From positions 434,001-498,000 of the forward strand of contig PTFA01000365.1 of the NCBI GenBank assembly GCA_003342895.1: 64,000 nucleotides of DNA, given 5' to 3'. Origin of the DNA: Casuarius casuarius (taxonomy: Eukaryota > Chordata > Aves > Casuariiformes > Casuariidae). A model generated the notes under the pieces. That model made no database searches and was not told the DNA's origin. It saw nothing but the letters and a program-made list of their open reading frames with translations. Numbering within the stretch: the first letter of the stretch is position 1; every line of letters starts with the position of its first letter. The position numbers were made by a program, and so were the translations under genes. Positions 13,001 through 25,595 of this stretch are shown in pieces.

Positions 13001-14252
13001 TTTTGGAGGAAGAAAGGAAGCATGTGCATGAAGTGTTACACCTTATGCCACAGAAATGCCTCCGTTTGCATCACGAGGTATGGCACTTCTTGAGCAGAGT
13101 GTGGAAGAGATGAGGAAATGATAGCAAAATTTTATGCTGTTTGGAAATGGTGTGGAATTTTTTGATAACTTTCTGTAACTCTACTGGCTGGTACATGCAA
13201 ACTAAGATCACCTCTTGGAAAAGGTGTCAAGGGAGCTTTTTTAAGTGGAGACAATAATGTCATTCCCAGATGTATATCTTTAAGGTGCTGAGGACAGATT
13301 GCATCATGTGCTGGTTTGCTGGCTTGGCAAAACACTTGTCTTGTTAGGAGGCCTTTGGGCGTTCCGGGACTGTGGAGATCCTTGCAGACTTTGAGCTTGG
13401 GCCTGGGTGTGCTAGTGAGGGAAGAGCATAAGAAGCCATAAGAATGCTGTAAGCACTGACACTTATTTTGCCAATGAGGTCAGGTTCCCCTTGGCACCTG
13501 CTCAGCAGAACTGGTTTGCTCCACCAAGCAGAATGTGCTGTGCTTGCTGAAGCGCTGAGCAATATGCCTGGTGGCTTCACTTGCCTCAAATTCAGGAGGG
13601 CATTATGCAGACCTTGTGTTCCCAGAGCCTCCAGAGCTGCAAATTGCACTGACCTCTTCTGGAGCCTATGCTCTGGAGGCAATCCTTATTCCAGCCAGTA
13701 TATGCCAGTTGTAGGCATGATGGAGTGCTCTCGTAGTTGTATTCGTTCTGTTGCTCATTCTTCCTCTGTGGTGCCAGAATCTCCCTCAGGACCTGCCCTT
13801 CACTGTGAAAGTGGCATGTAAAGCCAGCCTTAAAGGGGAAGCAGGCTGTGCCACTGTACAGCTTTAGGGGCCAGGCTTCCTAACAGCATTTGACACTGCA
13901 AGGAACCACCCCAGAAGGGCCCTTTCCCACCTACAGCAATATACTGTAGGCCTTCTCCTGTCACTGCAGTTGTTTTTTAGAAAATTGAGAGCTCTACTGA
14001 ATTAAGTCACATCACTTGCAAATCTAAACAATATTCTTATATGGAAAGTACATTGCAGCATTTGATATCAGAGCAAAGCTACTTGAAAAATGTTCTTTAT
14101 GCCTGTCCTACACATAGGCCAGACAAGATCTTTAAGTAAAGTTGTCCCAGACATACTTTTAGATTTTCTTCATGTTTTATTCTTGCCATCAAAAATTGGC
14201 AAGTTCAGTAAGTCTGAAAAGAATGATGATTCTTTAGTAAATACTGACTTGA

Positions 14253-14272
14253 TTTTTTTTTTTTTTTTTTTT
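14253..14272 (+). repeat. poly(T) tract, 20 bp
   Basis: An uninterrupted T run in intronic sequence, with no recognisable element attached. Confidence 0.9.
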
Positions 14273-16865
14273 GGTCTGCATAACAAATACAGTACTAAAT
14301 ATTCTAACAGTCTTGCTTCATGAAGTACGGAATGTAAAACTGCTTTCCAGATCAGTCAAGTGGGTCTTGAGCACTGACATTTTGTGCCGTTAGTGTCTGA
14401 AAACAAGATTTTGGAGTTAAAATGAAATTATCAAAGCTGTGATTATGCAGCTTTCTTTATTTCCCAATTTTTTAACTTCAAAATTAGCTAACTTGTCTTC
14501 AAGTAGTGCAGCATCTAAAGATCACAAAATAAAGGGCAAATTAGCTGAAGGTGATTTACACATTAATGAAATGCACAAAATTTGCATTGCAAGTTGTTTG
14601 TCTCTCTCCTGCCTCTCTTCCTGACATCTTTGCATCTGAATTTTCTCTTGGCTTTTGGCTTTTTTTTTTTTTTTCCACATCATTGTTGTCATTATCCTCA
14701 GTAGGAGTAGCTTAGTATGATTATGCTTTCTGAGGTGCAAGAAGCACAGCCTACAGTCCTTAACCAAATTAACTGGCCAGTGAGTTCTGTGAGAATTTTG
14801 TCTGTGTGAAGACTGTAGGATGCAGCCTGCAATATTTATGAGATTTTTCCTATTCATGGAAGAATGAAACTAAGATAACTCACTTTTACTCAACAGAGGT
14901 CTCGTATTGCTTTCTTAGAAATTAAGGAGAGTTTTGCCATTGTCCTAATTTTCTGCTGTTTTAGGCAGTGGCTAGGTCAGTGTAAAGTATTTATAAATTG
15001 CTGACTTAGTAGTATGCCTTGTTGTGTTGCCAACTACTGAAAGGACATACCAGTGGAAAACTAGGTATCAGGCTGGGTAATTTTTTTTAATCTATATATG
15101 CCTCTGCTACCTAAAGCAGAGAAGTAAATCATAATCTCGGTTCCTGCTGAATTGCTGGTATATCTTGTTGTATTGAAAATATATTCAACAGCATTCTTGA
15201 GAACTTAAGCCACATGTTTTCAAGGTAGGTATTGACATGGGTGGATGATAGACGAGCTGCCCTTTTTCAAACATCTTTCCATGTTTCTCAAGAAATTACA
15301 TTTGCTCAATCAAATATAGGCATTTGTTGAAGAAATCCAGTGAGACTTTGTGATACTTTTTCCAGTGTTTGGGCAGGCAGTTTAGCACCAATTTTTGCCT
15401 TCTTTTCTCCTTAAGCTAAAAATTACTTTCAGATTACTTCTTCTGATTAGTTTTCATGAGATATATTTTTCAACCTTGCTTCTTCCAAGTAAGCTGCTTA
15501 TTTGTGCAAATTGTGTTTGCAAGTCTTCCTACATATCCCTATATTTTCTGTATTCCAACTCTTATCTTCAGGCTACTTGCAAAATTGGATACTGTGGAGC
15601 TAGTTCCATTCTCTCTGTTTCTAATAGAATATGTAAAGTAGGATTAGTCCCAGCTTTGAACCCTGTGGAGGGCAACTCTAAGAACAGCAATTACAGACAC
15701 AGGCGTATTCTCCATGACTTGGATGTGGCTTCCTTCCAGTATTTCTGCCTCTTGGCATGCTTGTAGTGCTTCTTAACAGACTCTGGAGACATGTCTGAAG
15801 AACCAGAACTCGTAGTACTTGCCTCTTTCTTTGCTTTCTGTTCTTTCTCCTTCGTTCATTTTCTTTTTCTTCCTGACTTGAGCCATGATCACATTCTCTG
15901 CCCTTCTTGAGAGTTTCTGTAGGTAAAAAGCTTTTTGAACAGGAAAAGGTCAAATAAATATATAAAAATGTTCATAGACAGATTTTCAAAATGAATCAGG
16001 CAAGCAGCCTTGTGCAGGCTATGTTTCCAAATCTAAGTGATCACAACTGGCAGTTGTCTGATGCTATCGGGATCTAGCCAAAGATACTGAAGTTGGCTTT
16101 AGCTGATGTTTGTTTGCTTTATGGGGTAACATTCAAAATGCCTACAGATATGCGCAATAGGTAATATAGCAGTTGGAGAAGCATATGTTGGCAAGCAGGG
16201 TGCCTACTTCTGCCTTGGATTGTCTATAGTCGTTACAAATTTAAATGTAGGTTCCAGTTAATACGAGATCATTCATGCCAACATGGATATTGCCTGTCTT
16301 ATCAATCTTGTTCTAGGTGTATGGAAGTCTGACTGTGTATCACTAACGGCAGGCGAGGCTTATTTATATTTAGCTGCGCCTTAACATTTGTGTACCATGG
16401 AATGTAGGAAAATTTCGATGTGGATCTATTTACAGTCTTTACATTTACAGACACTTTGACCAGTAACTTACAGGTTAATTCTTGCAGAGCTTCTTATAGG
16501 CCAAAGACACTGAACTACATCTAGAATTATAATTAATGTAAAAATTCTAATTGTTCCAATCAAAGCCTTAGTTCTGAATTCTAAAGTCCCTATGAAATGC
16601 TGACAACAGCACAAAATGATGGCACTCAGGAACCAACTTTAGTGTGTTATGTTGATCTTATTCTCATTGTTGAAACATGAAATATTGCTCCCAGAATATG
16701 CATCTCCACATAAACTCTTCTTTGTTCATCCAGGATTAATCCTTCCTTTTCTGTATCCTCCCTGTTCTGTATTTGCCCTATTCAGCCTTGGTTCTCAGCA
16801 AAATAGCCACTAGTCTGAAAGTGCCCCAAGACTCTGTGGTGTTGTTTCCATTCGAAATTCATTAA

Positions 16866-16889
16866 TTTTTTTTTTTTTTTTTTTTTTTT
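16866..16889 (+). repeat. poly(T) tract, 24 bp
   Basis: An uninterrupted T run in the large intron. It could be the reverse-strand tail of an old retrocopy, but no body is recognisable on either side. Confidence 0.9.
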
Positions 16890-17214
16890 AACCTCTTGGA
16901 ACATTCCTTTTAAGAGAGATGGGAGAAAAGGCTAAGGCTACAGCTTACTCTGAAAGTCAGTAAACATTGGGCCAAATTTTCTGCTGTGGTAGGGTGATAT
17001 CAGCAAAGAATTCGGTCCTGAGCCCCTAATAGATCAGCCAGGAAGAATGCTGCACACAGCTGTATGATCCTTTTTCACCCTGACCATCCTACCAGTACGA
17101 TACAACCAGTTATCCCATTTTGTTTAAATGAGGAAGGACAGAGGGCCCTCTAGTTGTCTCAGCTAATAAAAATCAAACGAAGAAAACAAGCTGTATGTAG
17201 GCACGTAGAATTTA

Positions 17215-17275
17215 AATGGTCAGTTGACCTGAACTAAAGGGTGTTTTCCAACCTTAAACCTACGAGGCTTAGCTG
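17215..17275 (+). mobile_element. degraded CR1-like LINE 3' end
   Basis: The string GTTGACCTGAACTAAAGGG followed by TTTTCCAACCTTAAACC resembles the 3' terminus of CR1 LINEs, which in birds typically reads as a GGTTGGACT-like stretch, then CTTCCAACCTTA and a short ATTCTATGA-type tail. The tail itself is not preserved. Only the last 50-60 bases are recognisable, consistent with the extreme 5' truncation usual for CR1. Confidence 0.55.
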
Positions 17276-17914
17276 CTCTATGTAAATGATGTTCTGATAA
17301 ATGTAGAGCACTTGCTTCATGAAATTTAAACATCAGACTGCTTTTTTATTCTTTACAGCTGCTTTGGCTAATGAAACACAGTGTAATCAATAAAGGTGTG
17401 TGGGTTTTTTTGGTTTTTTGGGGGGGGTTTTTTTTTTTTGGCACTCATGAGCTTATGTAAAATCTTTGGAATTTGTTAGCATGATAGCGTTGTTATGCTC
17501 TCCTAGCTGATAGAAATATCAAAGCCAGCTAAGAATAACTCTGCAGCAAGCAGAGAAGATTGGATTTGTTTTTGGAATGAAAGCAAAAAGCATGTGTGCG
17601 TTGCTCACTTTCTAACAACTATAGACAAAATTTTAGCTGCCTTGAAAATAAATGGATGCTTAAAACTTCCTCCTCCCTTTCTTAACAAATGAGTCAAAAT
17701 ACAGAGATAGTTTGTGGGGAATATTTGAAAGTCTCCAAGATTTTCCACATTGTCTTTTTCTTTTTTGAATGCTGTGATGATACTTGAAACTTCTGACTCA
17801 TGTAGGAGTCTTCATATCTTGTTTTTCTGATAGAAATTCCAAATAAACTAGGTTTGCTAGAGAAGTTATCACTGGAGTTTGTGAAGCTTTGAGGCTAGCC
17901 TAGGTTCCTTTTTT

Positions 17915-17937
17915 AAAAAAAAAAAAAAAAAAAAAAA
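17915..17937 (+). repeat. poly(A) tract, 23 bp
   Basis: An uninterrupted A run directly after a short T run, forming T(6)A(23). No retroposed body is recognisable upstream. Confidence 0.9.
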
Positions 17938-20900
17938 CCTATTATTTCGGAAATTTCTGAAATGTCATGGTTTCCCATCACTTTGATCCTCCAAAATTTA
18001 ATGGCTTAAGCTTTAACTTTTCATTTCTTCAAACCATAAGCTTAAGGTAAAAGTTTAGACATTTAAAGAGACACCCATGTCAAAGCCTTGTGCAACTCCT
18101 AGCAATTTTTATTGTCAATTTAATTTTCAGCAACCACAAATGAAGTTGTGGGAAACTTGTATATGAAAAGAAGTGGAAATACAGAGTTCAGGTGTTCGTT
18201 ACAGAAGTGGCTTGGGTATCTAAGCCAAGTTGTAAGCAAGTAATTGGTTTTGTGGTTTTCCAAAGTGTATGAATATGAACCTCTGATTAGGAAATGCAAA
18301 AGAGAAACTCCTCTTTCATTTTAAACAAACTTATATAGTTTTATTTCTTGCAAATGGCCTTAAAATGGGCACAAAGTTACCACAAAGAATAACTTAAAAT
18401 TTTTCCCTCCTTTTCTAAAATCAGTCCTATGGTACAGTCTTATTGTTCAGAACACATACATGCATAGCAATTTTGCCAGGTTTTGCAAGTTTATCACAAA
18501 TATTGTGGTATTTATATCCTTGTTTCTAGACTAGTGATAATCTTAACCTTATTAAAAGAGGCAGGGAGTGAAGAAGAAAGCATCTAGTTTTCATGCTTGC
18601 GTGGAAAAACTTGACAATCTGATCTGAGTTCATCCTGTATTCTCAAAAACCAGAAGGCATTTTTTTAAAGAAGCTTTTTATTTAATGTAATGTTCTTTTC
18701 AAGCCAAGTTCATGTGTTTTTTTGAGGGCTGACTCATTTTTTTTTTTTCCTCTCAATGCTTTGGTTTGGCAATAGTGACATGGTTTATGGGAAAAACCCT
18801 CAGATCAAATTCCCAGCTGACAGGAGTGAGGCAGAGTTGCCGCGACTAATGGTATGATGTCCATCATAAGTTTTCACAAGGTGTCCACCCGCAGTCTTAA
18901 AAGCAGCTCTGACCAGTGAGGACAGCCTAAATGAAAATGCAGTAGTGATTTCTCTTTGTGAACTTTGTCAAATCACAGTCCAGACTTCTCAAAATGCAAC
19001 CTAAAATTAGGTCTTGGAATCCAGCACTTCTGATGAGATACTGAACTTGAGGACCTTTGATTTTTCTGTAATTCAAATTTCAGTGTTCTTGAGCAAAGGA
19101 TAAAAATTTTGAATGCCTGAGGGGCATATTCGTATGTCAATGCCACAGTGTAGAGCGGTATGGATCACAGGAAGCAGGAGTGAAAGAATATGCCTGCTGT
19201 GTGCCAGCACCATGGAGCTATGTAACTTCATGTAACTATAGTGTCAGAACAATAACTTTGTTATAGCTGTGTCATGCAATGCTTAGCATTTCCCAGACTT
19301 GGTCTAGCCTAAAAGAAGACAATTATTTAGGGTTTTTTAGGGTCTCTTCCTCCCCTAAGGTTGCAACCTGACTAACTTCTCACAAATAGCTTGGTAAATG
19401 TTATTTTAGTGGAGACATATATATGCTAAAGAGGAAAAAGTGGGGCTATAGCAGAGGAAGCCACCTGAAAAAGAAGTTACTAGGCTGAAGGACTGGGTCT
19501 GAGTGAATTGCCTCCTAGGCTGTTACTGCCCTTGGACAAAGTTGTGCAATTTTTCCACTCCCAGACCAGACTTTTGGCAGCATCTTTCCTGTAATGACTA
19601 TGAATGCGATTCTTCTCTTTGACTGCTGTGATAGAATCCCTCACTCAAATGCAAAATACTGTTTTTCTCTAAAATACACCAAAAAATGGAATCCCCCCAG
19701 TATAAACCACCCCTACCCATTCTGGCCTTTCTTGGAGGCTGACTGTTCCCTGAGAACTAGGGAAGGGCCCAGACTCCAGCTGGGCAGTTCTGCAGGATGG
19801 CTTTCGCCATCTGGTCCCTCTCATCAGCCTGCTCACTGCTCCTATCCAGCCCAGCCCTCCAGAGAAGTCTTCTGCAACACTTTCTTTCATGGCTCTCTGG
19901 TCTCTTGGCTCCCAGCCTCAGTTAGACAGCGCGTAACTTCAGGCCGCAGCCTGAAAGTTAGTCCCTGTCCTGTAATTGTCTTCCAAGCCTCGCTGGGAGT
20001 TTGCTTATCGCTTGGTTTTTGGAGGCTTTTCTGCTTGCTTCCTCTCCCCCCGCCCCTCCCCCAAGCCTTCTGTTAAGGCAGATCAATTCATTCCTACAGG
20101 AGAACTGGATAATCACGCACACCTTAGCACTGTGTTCCTGTGGTTATTGTATATCAGTTTTTCTATGTTTAAATAGCAAGTCTGTACCAGCCACAGAGGG
20201 CACAGGGAAGAAGGTGAAAATGTTTTTGTGAAAAACATAGGTTGAGTTGTTTAGCAGTAGGTGTAAGAACAAAAGGATTCTCGTGTAACAGGAGACTAAT
20301 GAGTGATCAGAGAGAGGCATGTTATTTGAGCAAATTAACCATTTAACTTCAGAAATGCTAAATTCACTTTTGTTAGCATGAACTTAGCTTAGATTTGTGC
20401 CAAAACGAAGTGCTGATTGCAAAGAAAATCAAAATTTATTTTAATGAATCTTGTCCTCTCCAGGGTCTCCCTCCTCCCCAGGGCTGCTGTACCTGCAGAA
20501 GCTATTTGTGAAATGGTTTCCAGGTGACAAAAGAGTTTAATTCCCCCCAAAATGAGAGGGTGGCTGAATGCCTGTACCTGTGTCAGAAATCACAATAACT
20601 TTTTCCATTCGTCTTTTCCCTCTTCTTGGGAGGCAGGATATACGTGAGGTGTTCTCCCCAGAAACTTTAACTTTGCACTTGATCTTAATCCTTGCTGTCG
20701 GAGTGGATGCTACTGGCTCCCAGTACTGGAACTAAATGAGCTCTCCATAGCACACAGTTCTATGTGTGAAGTTTACCCCTTGGTGAACCACCCCTTGATG
20801 CCCCCTTGCACCCGGATGATGTTGATGTTCTACATGTTTTTCAGCATTTTTGACCACTACAGTATCTGATTTACAGTCTCTGGGGGGGTCATTTGGTATA

Positions 20901-22020
20901 TTCTTCTATTTCCTGTACAGATATGTGAATTGTTAAAAGCAGCAGTGAGCACATCTAGGGAAAATCCTTAGCCTCTATCTTCAGATATGTGTCATGAATC
21001 TGTTCTCTAGTAACACAGAGTTTATTTGAACAAAAATCTGTTCCCTCCATATGTTCAAAAAAAATTGAACGGGGGCTAAAAGGAGAAACCATTTAAGAGT
21101 CAAAAAAATATATTATGAATACCTTTTTCCAGAAGAGGTTCAGCTTTCAATTCATGTTTTGAGAGGTTTAAGTGCTATCCTTGCTGGATTGAATTTTGAA
21201 GAAAAGTTACTTTTGTCACCCAGACAGGATTAGCTGGCACCGCAGTTGAATGACCAGAGTCTGGCTTGCACATGGAGTGAGCTGGCAAACTTTAGCTTGG
21301 CTAAATGAAGTCTCTGTACCTTCAGTATTTTATCTGAAATACCTAGATTGGGCTTTTGGTAGGCAATGAACCCATCAGACGTTTTGCTGTAGGATAGATA
21401 TTATAAAGATTTAGTCTATAGTTACTGTATGACATATCATAAACATGATAGTAATCTCCTTGGATGCTGGCAACTTGTGCGTGCACTTTGGCTTCAGAGC
21501 TGTGTATCTCAATGCACAGACGGAATTACCTATGAAGCCACTCTTTGGTGCTCTAACAAAACTATAGGAAACCAAAGAGATAATGGCACAGAGCTGAGGC
21601 TGTTCCATTTTCTTGTAGCTAAAGCAGTGTGAATTTAGGAGGTGAGACTTAACACAAGAATTAAACTAGCAATAACAAGTTTTGCTTTAGGTTTACATCT
21701 GTAAACAAATGAAGTTTCAGTAGTAGTTGTCAAAACTTTTCCTGCATCCTGAAACTTTTAAAATTAAACATGGGCCAAACTGCATCAATTAAGCAAAGGT
21801 CTGTTTAGCTTTTTTAACAGTTGTTAGGAGACATTTGTGTATTTTTGTTAGTGTTGTAATTTTATAATTTAATTCGTATAAGTCTCCTGCTGTGTACAGC
21901 AGATGGAGTTGTGAAAGCTCCAAGCAGCTATCAGGTTGTCATGACTCAAAAACTCCTGGAAGAAATTCCATAACAAAGTGAGGAGAAAAGAATAAAAACC
22001 ACGTGTCAGTCTTGCTGGCA

Positions 22021-22626
22021 CACAGCATGTGTGAGCGAGACGCGCAGGCTGAGTGTTTGTGTGCACAGGCTTAACCTTGCTGCGCGCTTGGGGTATTTTG
22101 CCTAGTGATCGATGGGGTCCTTTCTTTCGAGCATGCTGTAAATGCTGAGAAATGCAGAGGCGTGCCACAGTCCTGCGGCCCCACATTCCTCCGACCCCAG
22201 GCAGGATCGGATGCCTCCGGAGCAATTGCATGTTTGGTAGATATGGCCTTTCCTTGGGGAGCCTCAGGGGAGGAGCCTCCGACAGACGGCTCCAGTTTTA
22301 TAGTCATTGGCCTTTTGTGCGCTTCAACTTTCAAACAGCCTCCCATTCAGAGGGGAAGGGCTCTGGAAATGCAGCACCAAACTCCCGTTTCTGGAATGTT
22401 TCTCAGGCTGCCCAGGAGAAAAGTTTGCTTTCAGTGGATTCAGCAGTGAGCGCAGTTAGGGGAAGTGTCGCTTTCGGGGACTTGTGAAGCCGGGCCTGAA
22501 ATGGTGGAACTTGAGGAATTGCTTCCGTACAGGAATCCGTGTTAAATTGGGGGCCTGTTTCGGGCTGTTTTGTTTGAGCTGAGGATGATCCACAATAACA
22601 AAGCTGGTGATTACTTCTTGATCTTG
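22021..22626 (+). promoter_or_regulatory. CpG-enriched segment ending in a strong donor; possible alternative promoter/first exon
   Basis: By eye I count 23 CpG dinucleotides between 22021 and 22565, roughly one per 24 bp, whereas the flanking intron has very few. An inverted CCAAT box (ATTGG) lies at about 22306-22310. The segment ends with TTG|GTAAGT, a consensus splice donor with its first intron base at 22627. Together these resemble a promoter plus a non-coding first exon inside TACC2. The ATG at 22585 stays open to the donor for 14 codons but ends in phase 0, which does not fit the phase-2 TACC2 exons downstream, so any transcript would probably use this as 5' UTR. No transcript evidence is available. 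Confidence 0.35.
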
Positions 22627-23047
22627 GTAAGTAGGCACTTCTCAATGAAAAGGTGGCCAAGTAAACAACTTAATAAAATCCAGTGTACAATTACGAACTC
22701 TATTAAAAATAGCTTTTAGAATTAAAAGTTAGCTGTTGTTTCTGACCACTTTTCTCTCTCTCAAAAATTACAGTGCTTTTTTTTTTCTGCATTCTTCCTG
22801 TCATCCCTTGAACAATTTTTTTCAAAGTAACATTTCTACAGAGTAAAACACTGTCTTTTTCATGCAACTATCGCTATCTCCAAGTAGATGCAAAGACTTT
22901 TTGGTTTTGTGGATCCTGCCATAGACTGTGGTCAGATTTCTGGGGTGTCAGCCTGGGCTGAGACTTGGGGGTTAGTCTGATTGCACGAGGAAACTTCTGG
23001 TTNGGGTTTACTAGCTGGGTTTTGGAGACTTTTAAATTCTATAGCAG

Positions 23048-23092
23048 TGACATCACAGCATGGCTTCTAAAAGCTGCATAGTAGTGACATCA
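23048..23092 (+). repeat. duplicated TGACATCA (CRE/AP-1-like) sites
   Basis: TGACATCA occurs at 23048-23055 and again at 23085-23092 within similar surroundings (ATAGCAGTGACATCA and ATAGTAGTGACATCA), 37 bases apart. A third copy with TAGTGACATCAT context lies at 24826-24833. The octamer resembles ATF/CREB and AP-1 sites, but function is not shown by sequence alone. Confidence 0.35.
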
Positions 23093-23278
23093 TGTGCTTT
23101 TTGTAATGGTTGACAGTTATGAAGCAAATATGCTTATTCATCCTGTGCAGGGGTGATTTATACTTTCTACCATTTTAATGTGGCTTTCTGCTGTCACTCT
23201 CTTAGTTTGTAAAGGAAGTAATACTGCAGTGTGCATTTCAGTCTCTTTACTTTAGTCTTCTATTCTAAAATCTTTTTT

Positions 23279-23353
23279 ATATATATGTATATACATATAT
23301 ATGTTTTTATATATTACATAAATATGTTTCATAAATATCTATATTTATGTAAT
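23279..23353. repeat. AT-rich palindromes
   Basis: A perfect 24-bp palindrome centred on GTATATAC occupies 23279-23302. It is followed by a second inverted repeat with perfect 13-bp arms (ATTACATAAATAT at 23313-23325 and its complement at 23341-23353) around a 15-base loop. The patch is almost pure A/T and could extrude cruciforms. Confidence 0.8.
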
Positions 23354-24418
23354 AACTTACCTTAAATTCTAGATTTTAATATGATCACAGTACTGTAGGC
23401 TACCCTGGCAAAAAAAAAAATCTGTTTTATAAAACAGTTTTATAGCTATGATTAATCAGATTGGCAAAAGTTGGATATGTGTGTTTAAAAAAAAAAATTA
23501 GGAGACTTCTAAATTGGTATATGCACAGCAAGAAGGGATGGGTGAGAGAGGAAGTCCAGGCCCTCAGGTAATCTGTGACTAAACATCATCCCCTGCCACG
23601 ATAACTTCTCTATCTTGTCAGGATTTCCACAAGCATTGCCAGAAAAATATCACTTCTGAGAATTACTTTACATCATCACATGTCTGGCTTGGCTGACCCA
23701 GTGATACCATTATATCCAGCTCTGTGGGGTAATTCGGAATTATGTGCACAGATTGCCAGCTGCTGTGCAGCTGGATTTTTGGGGTTGCTTTCAACAGGTG
23801 AGGTATTGCCCTAAGAAAATCTTTTAAAAGATGCTTTCATTTCTCTAGAAGGCAGTTTCCGTATCTGTTTTCCTTTCATACTTTATTAACACAGAAATTT
23901 GCACTAAGAGGGACCACCTTGTGCTTTGGAGCATAGCCTTGTATTTGGAGCGGGGCAGGCCTGCATTCCAGCATGGATTGCAGGAAACCTTGTGTCGCGG
24001 GCAGGCGGCCTGCAGCCTTTGCCACCTGCCCTTTGGGAGGTGCAAATTGTGCTCATCGTTCTGCCAGGATGATGCTAGTTCTCTTCACTGGGGATAGGTA
24101 TAAATCAGGATAGTTCCAATGTGCCCACACAAAATGCAGAGGGCTCAGGTGCTGCCTAAGCTGCAGTGGGTTGAGTTGGCTCTTCTTGGGCTCTCCAAGA
24201 GCAATCGTGTAGCATCCAGACCCCTTCTGCTGATTGGACTTGTTTCCTGATTCTGGCTCAGAGGAGGAGCGTGTACATCTGTGGCGCTGGAATAACTCCC
24301 TCAGGAGCCAATTCTGATATCTTGGTGATAATGTATTTTTTTATAATTGTAGAAATGTTGCTGTACTGTACATTTAACTTATGTGCCCCACATATGACAG
24401 TGATCTTGTTTAATTAAC

Positions 24419-24535
24419 ACGTGCCAGTTTGTCTCTTGGATACCATCATTGCTATGTTTGTACAGCACCCACCACAATGGGACTCAGTCTGGCTCAGGCA
24501 TTTATTTAGAAGGTACTGCGGTAAAAATACTAAGT
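24419..24535 (+). mobile_element. L3/CR1-like ancient LINE tail
   Basis: The string TTTGTACAGCACCCACCACAATGGGACTCAGTCTGGCTCAGGCAT and then AAGGTACTGCGGTAAAAATACTAA resembles an ancient sauropsid LINE 3' end that I remember as GTACAGCACCTAGCACAATGGGG followed by a GGTGCTACTGTAATACAAATAATAA stretch. Spacing and order agree. The family name is from memory and needs a repeat library. Confidence 0.5.
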
Positions 24536-25500
24536 GCTGATGTGAGGCATTTAAAGCATAGTTTCTCCTTCAGAGTACAGCAGAAATTTGAGATTTTTTT
24601 TTCAAAATTACGTGTCTGGAAGCATAAGTAAATCTTTGGGTTTACAAAAGGCAGTGTATTTTCTAAAACTTGAACTTTTGACTGGGGGTGTGTTGTATTT
24701 AACTTTTAAATTAATCCTCTGTTATATCCTATCTAGCAACCAGCAAAAGTAACTAAGGATGCCATAATTATTGCTACATCTGTATGTTTTTAAAGCTATT
24801 TCTGGTGTATATACTTATGCTGTAGTGACATCATTTGGTTATATGGATGTCCGCTTAGTTAACTAAGAAATAAAATGGGGCTTTACATTTTGGGATTTTG
24901 TACAAGAGACTGAATCTTAGCCTCTGACTTTTTTTTTCATAAGATGGTTAATACTTAAATGGATCTTATATTATCTTGAAAGAAGCAATATAGAAAAAAA
25001 GAGCATTTTTTAACCTATGCTGGTTTCTAATTCAGGACTTCTGAGCTGTTTCCTGTGCAAGGGTAGTTTTTTGCTTCTGATACCGATAATGCTGATTTTT
25101 AATCTGAGAAATAGATTATCTCCTACTCTGAGAAATCATCAACAGGTGTCCCACTAATCATGAAAATACTTTTAAAGAACAGAAATAGCTTGGGTGCATG
25201 GAGTTACTAGAGCAGTTTATTGTTGGATTTTCTGCACATGAAGTTTGTTTCAGTGTGTGTGGCTAATGTATGAGTAAAACTGCAAAATAAGAGAAGGAAA
25301 AAATGTTATGAAGGAAGTATTTAGTAAAACGGATGAAATTTTACAAGGTACAATTTGGTCGTGTATTTAAACTAATTTACGTGCCACTAGACTTTTCCCT
25401 TGTAAATAGTGTAAGAATGAAGAACCTCTCTCAGATATAGTAAATCCTCTCAAGATTTTTCAGCAGTGAATTGATATTTTTTCTCATGCATGTGTATACT

Positions 25501-25595
25501 AAGGCTAAAAAGATTAACTGTTTGGCCCAAGTTATGCAAAGCCAAGTATGAAATCTAGAGGATTTTGTGTCTTGGCCTTGCTCTACCCAATAAAC
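25501..25595 (+). repeat. MIR-like SINE fragment
   Basis: GATTAACTGTTTGGCCCAAGTTATGCAAAGCCAAGTATGAAATCTAGAGGATTTTGTGTC aligns in order with the MIR/CORE-SINE 3' region as I remember it: TTAAGTGACTTGCCCAAGGTCACACAGC, then a ...GTGGCAGAGCCAGGA-like part. Divergence is high, so this is a fossil. Confidence 0.4.

Noticed and set aside
13468..13821. 117-codon ORF containing PESPSGPALHCESG, similar to a human TACC2 string ESPRPGP
   Set aside because: The similarity is a few residues, the frame ends at a stop instead of a donor, and there is no acceptor before it in the right phase.
22585..22626. ATG at 22585 as a coding start for another TACC2 isoform
   Set aside because: The 14-codon frame ends in phase 0, and joining to 28845 would run into a stop within a few codons.
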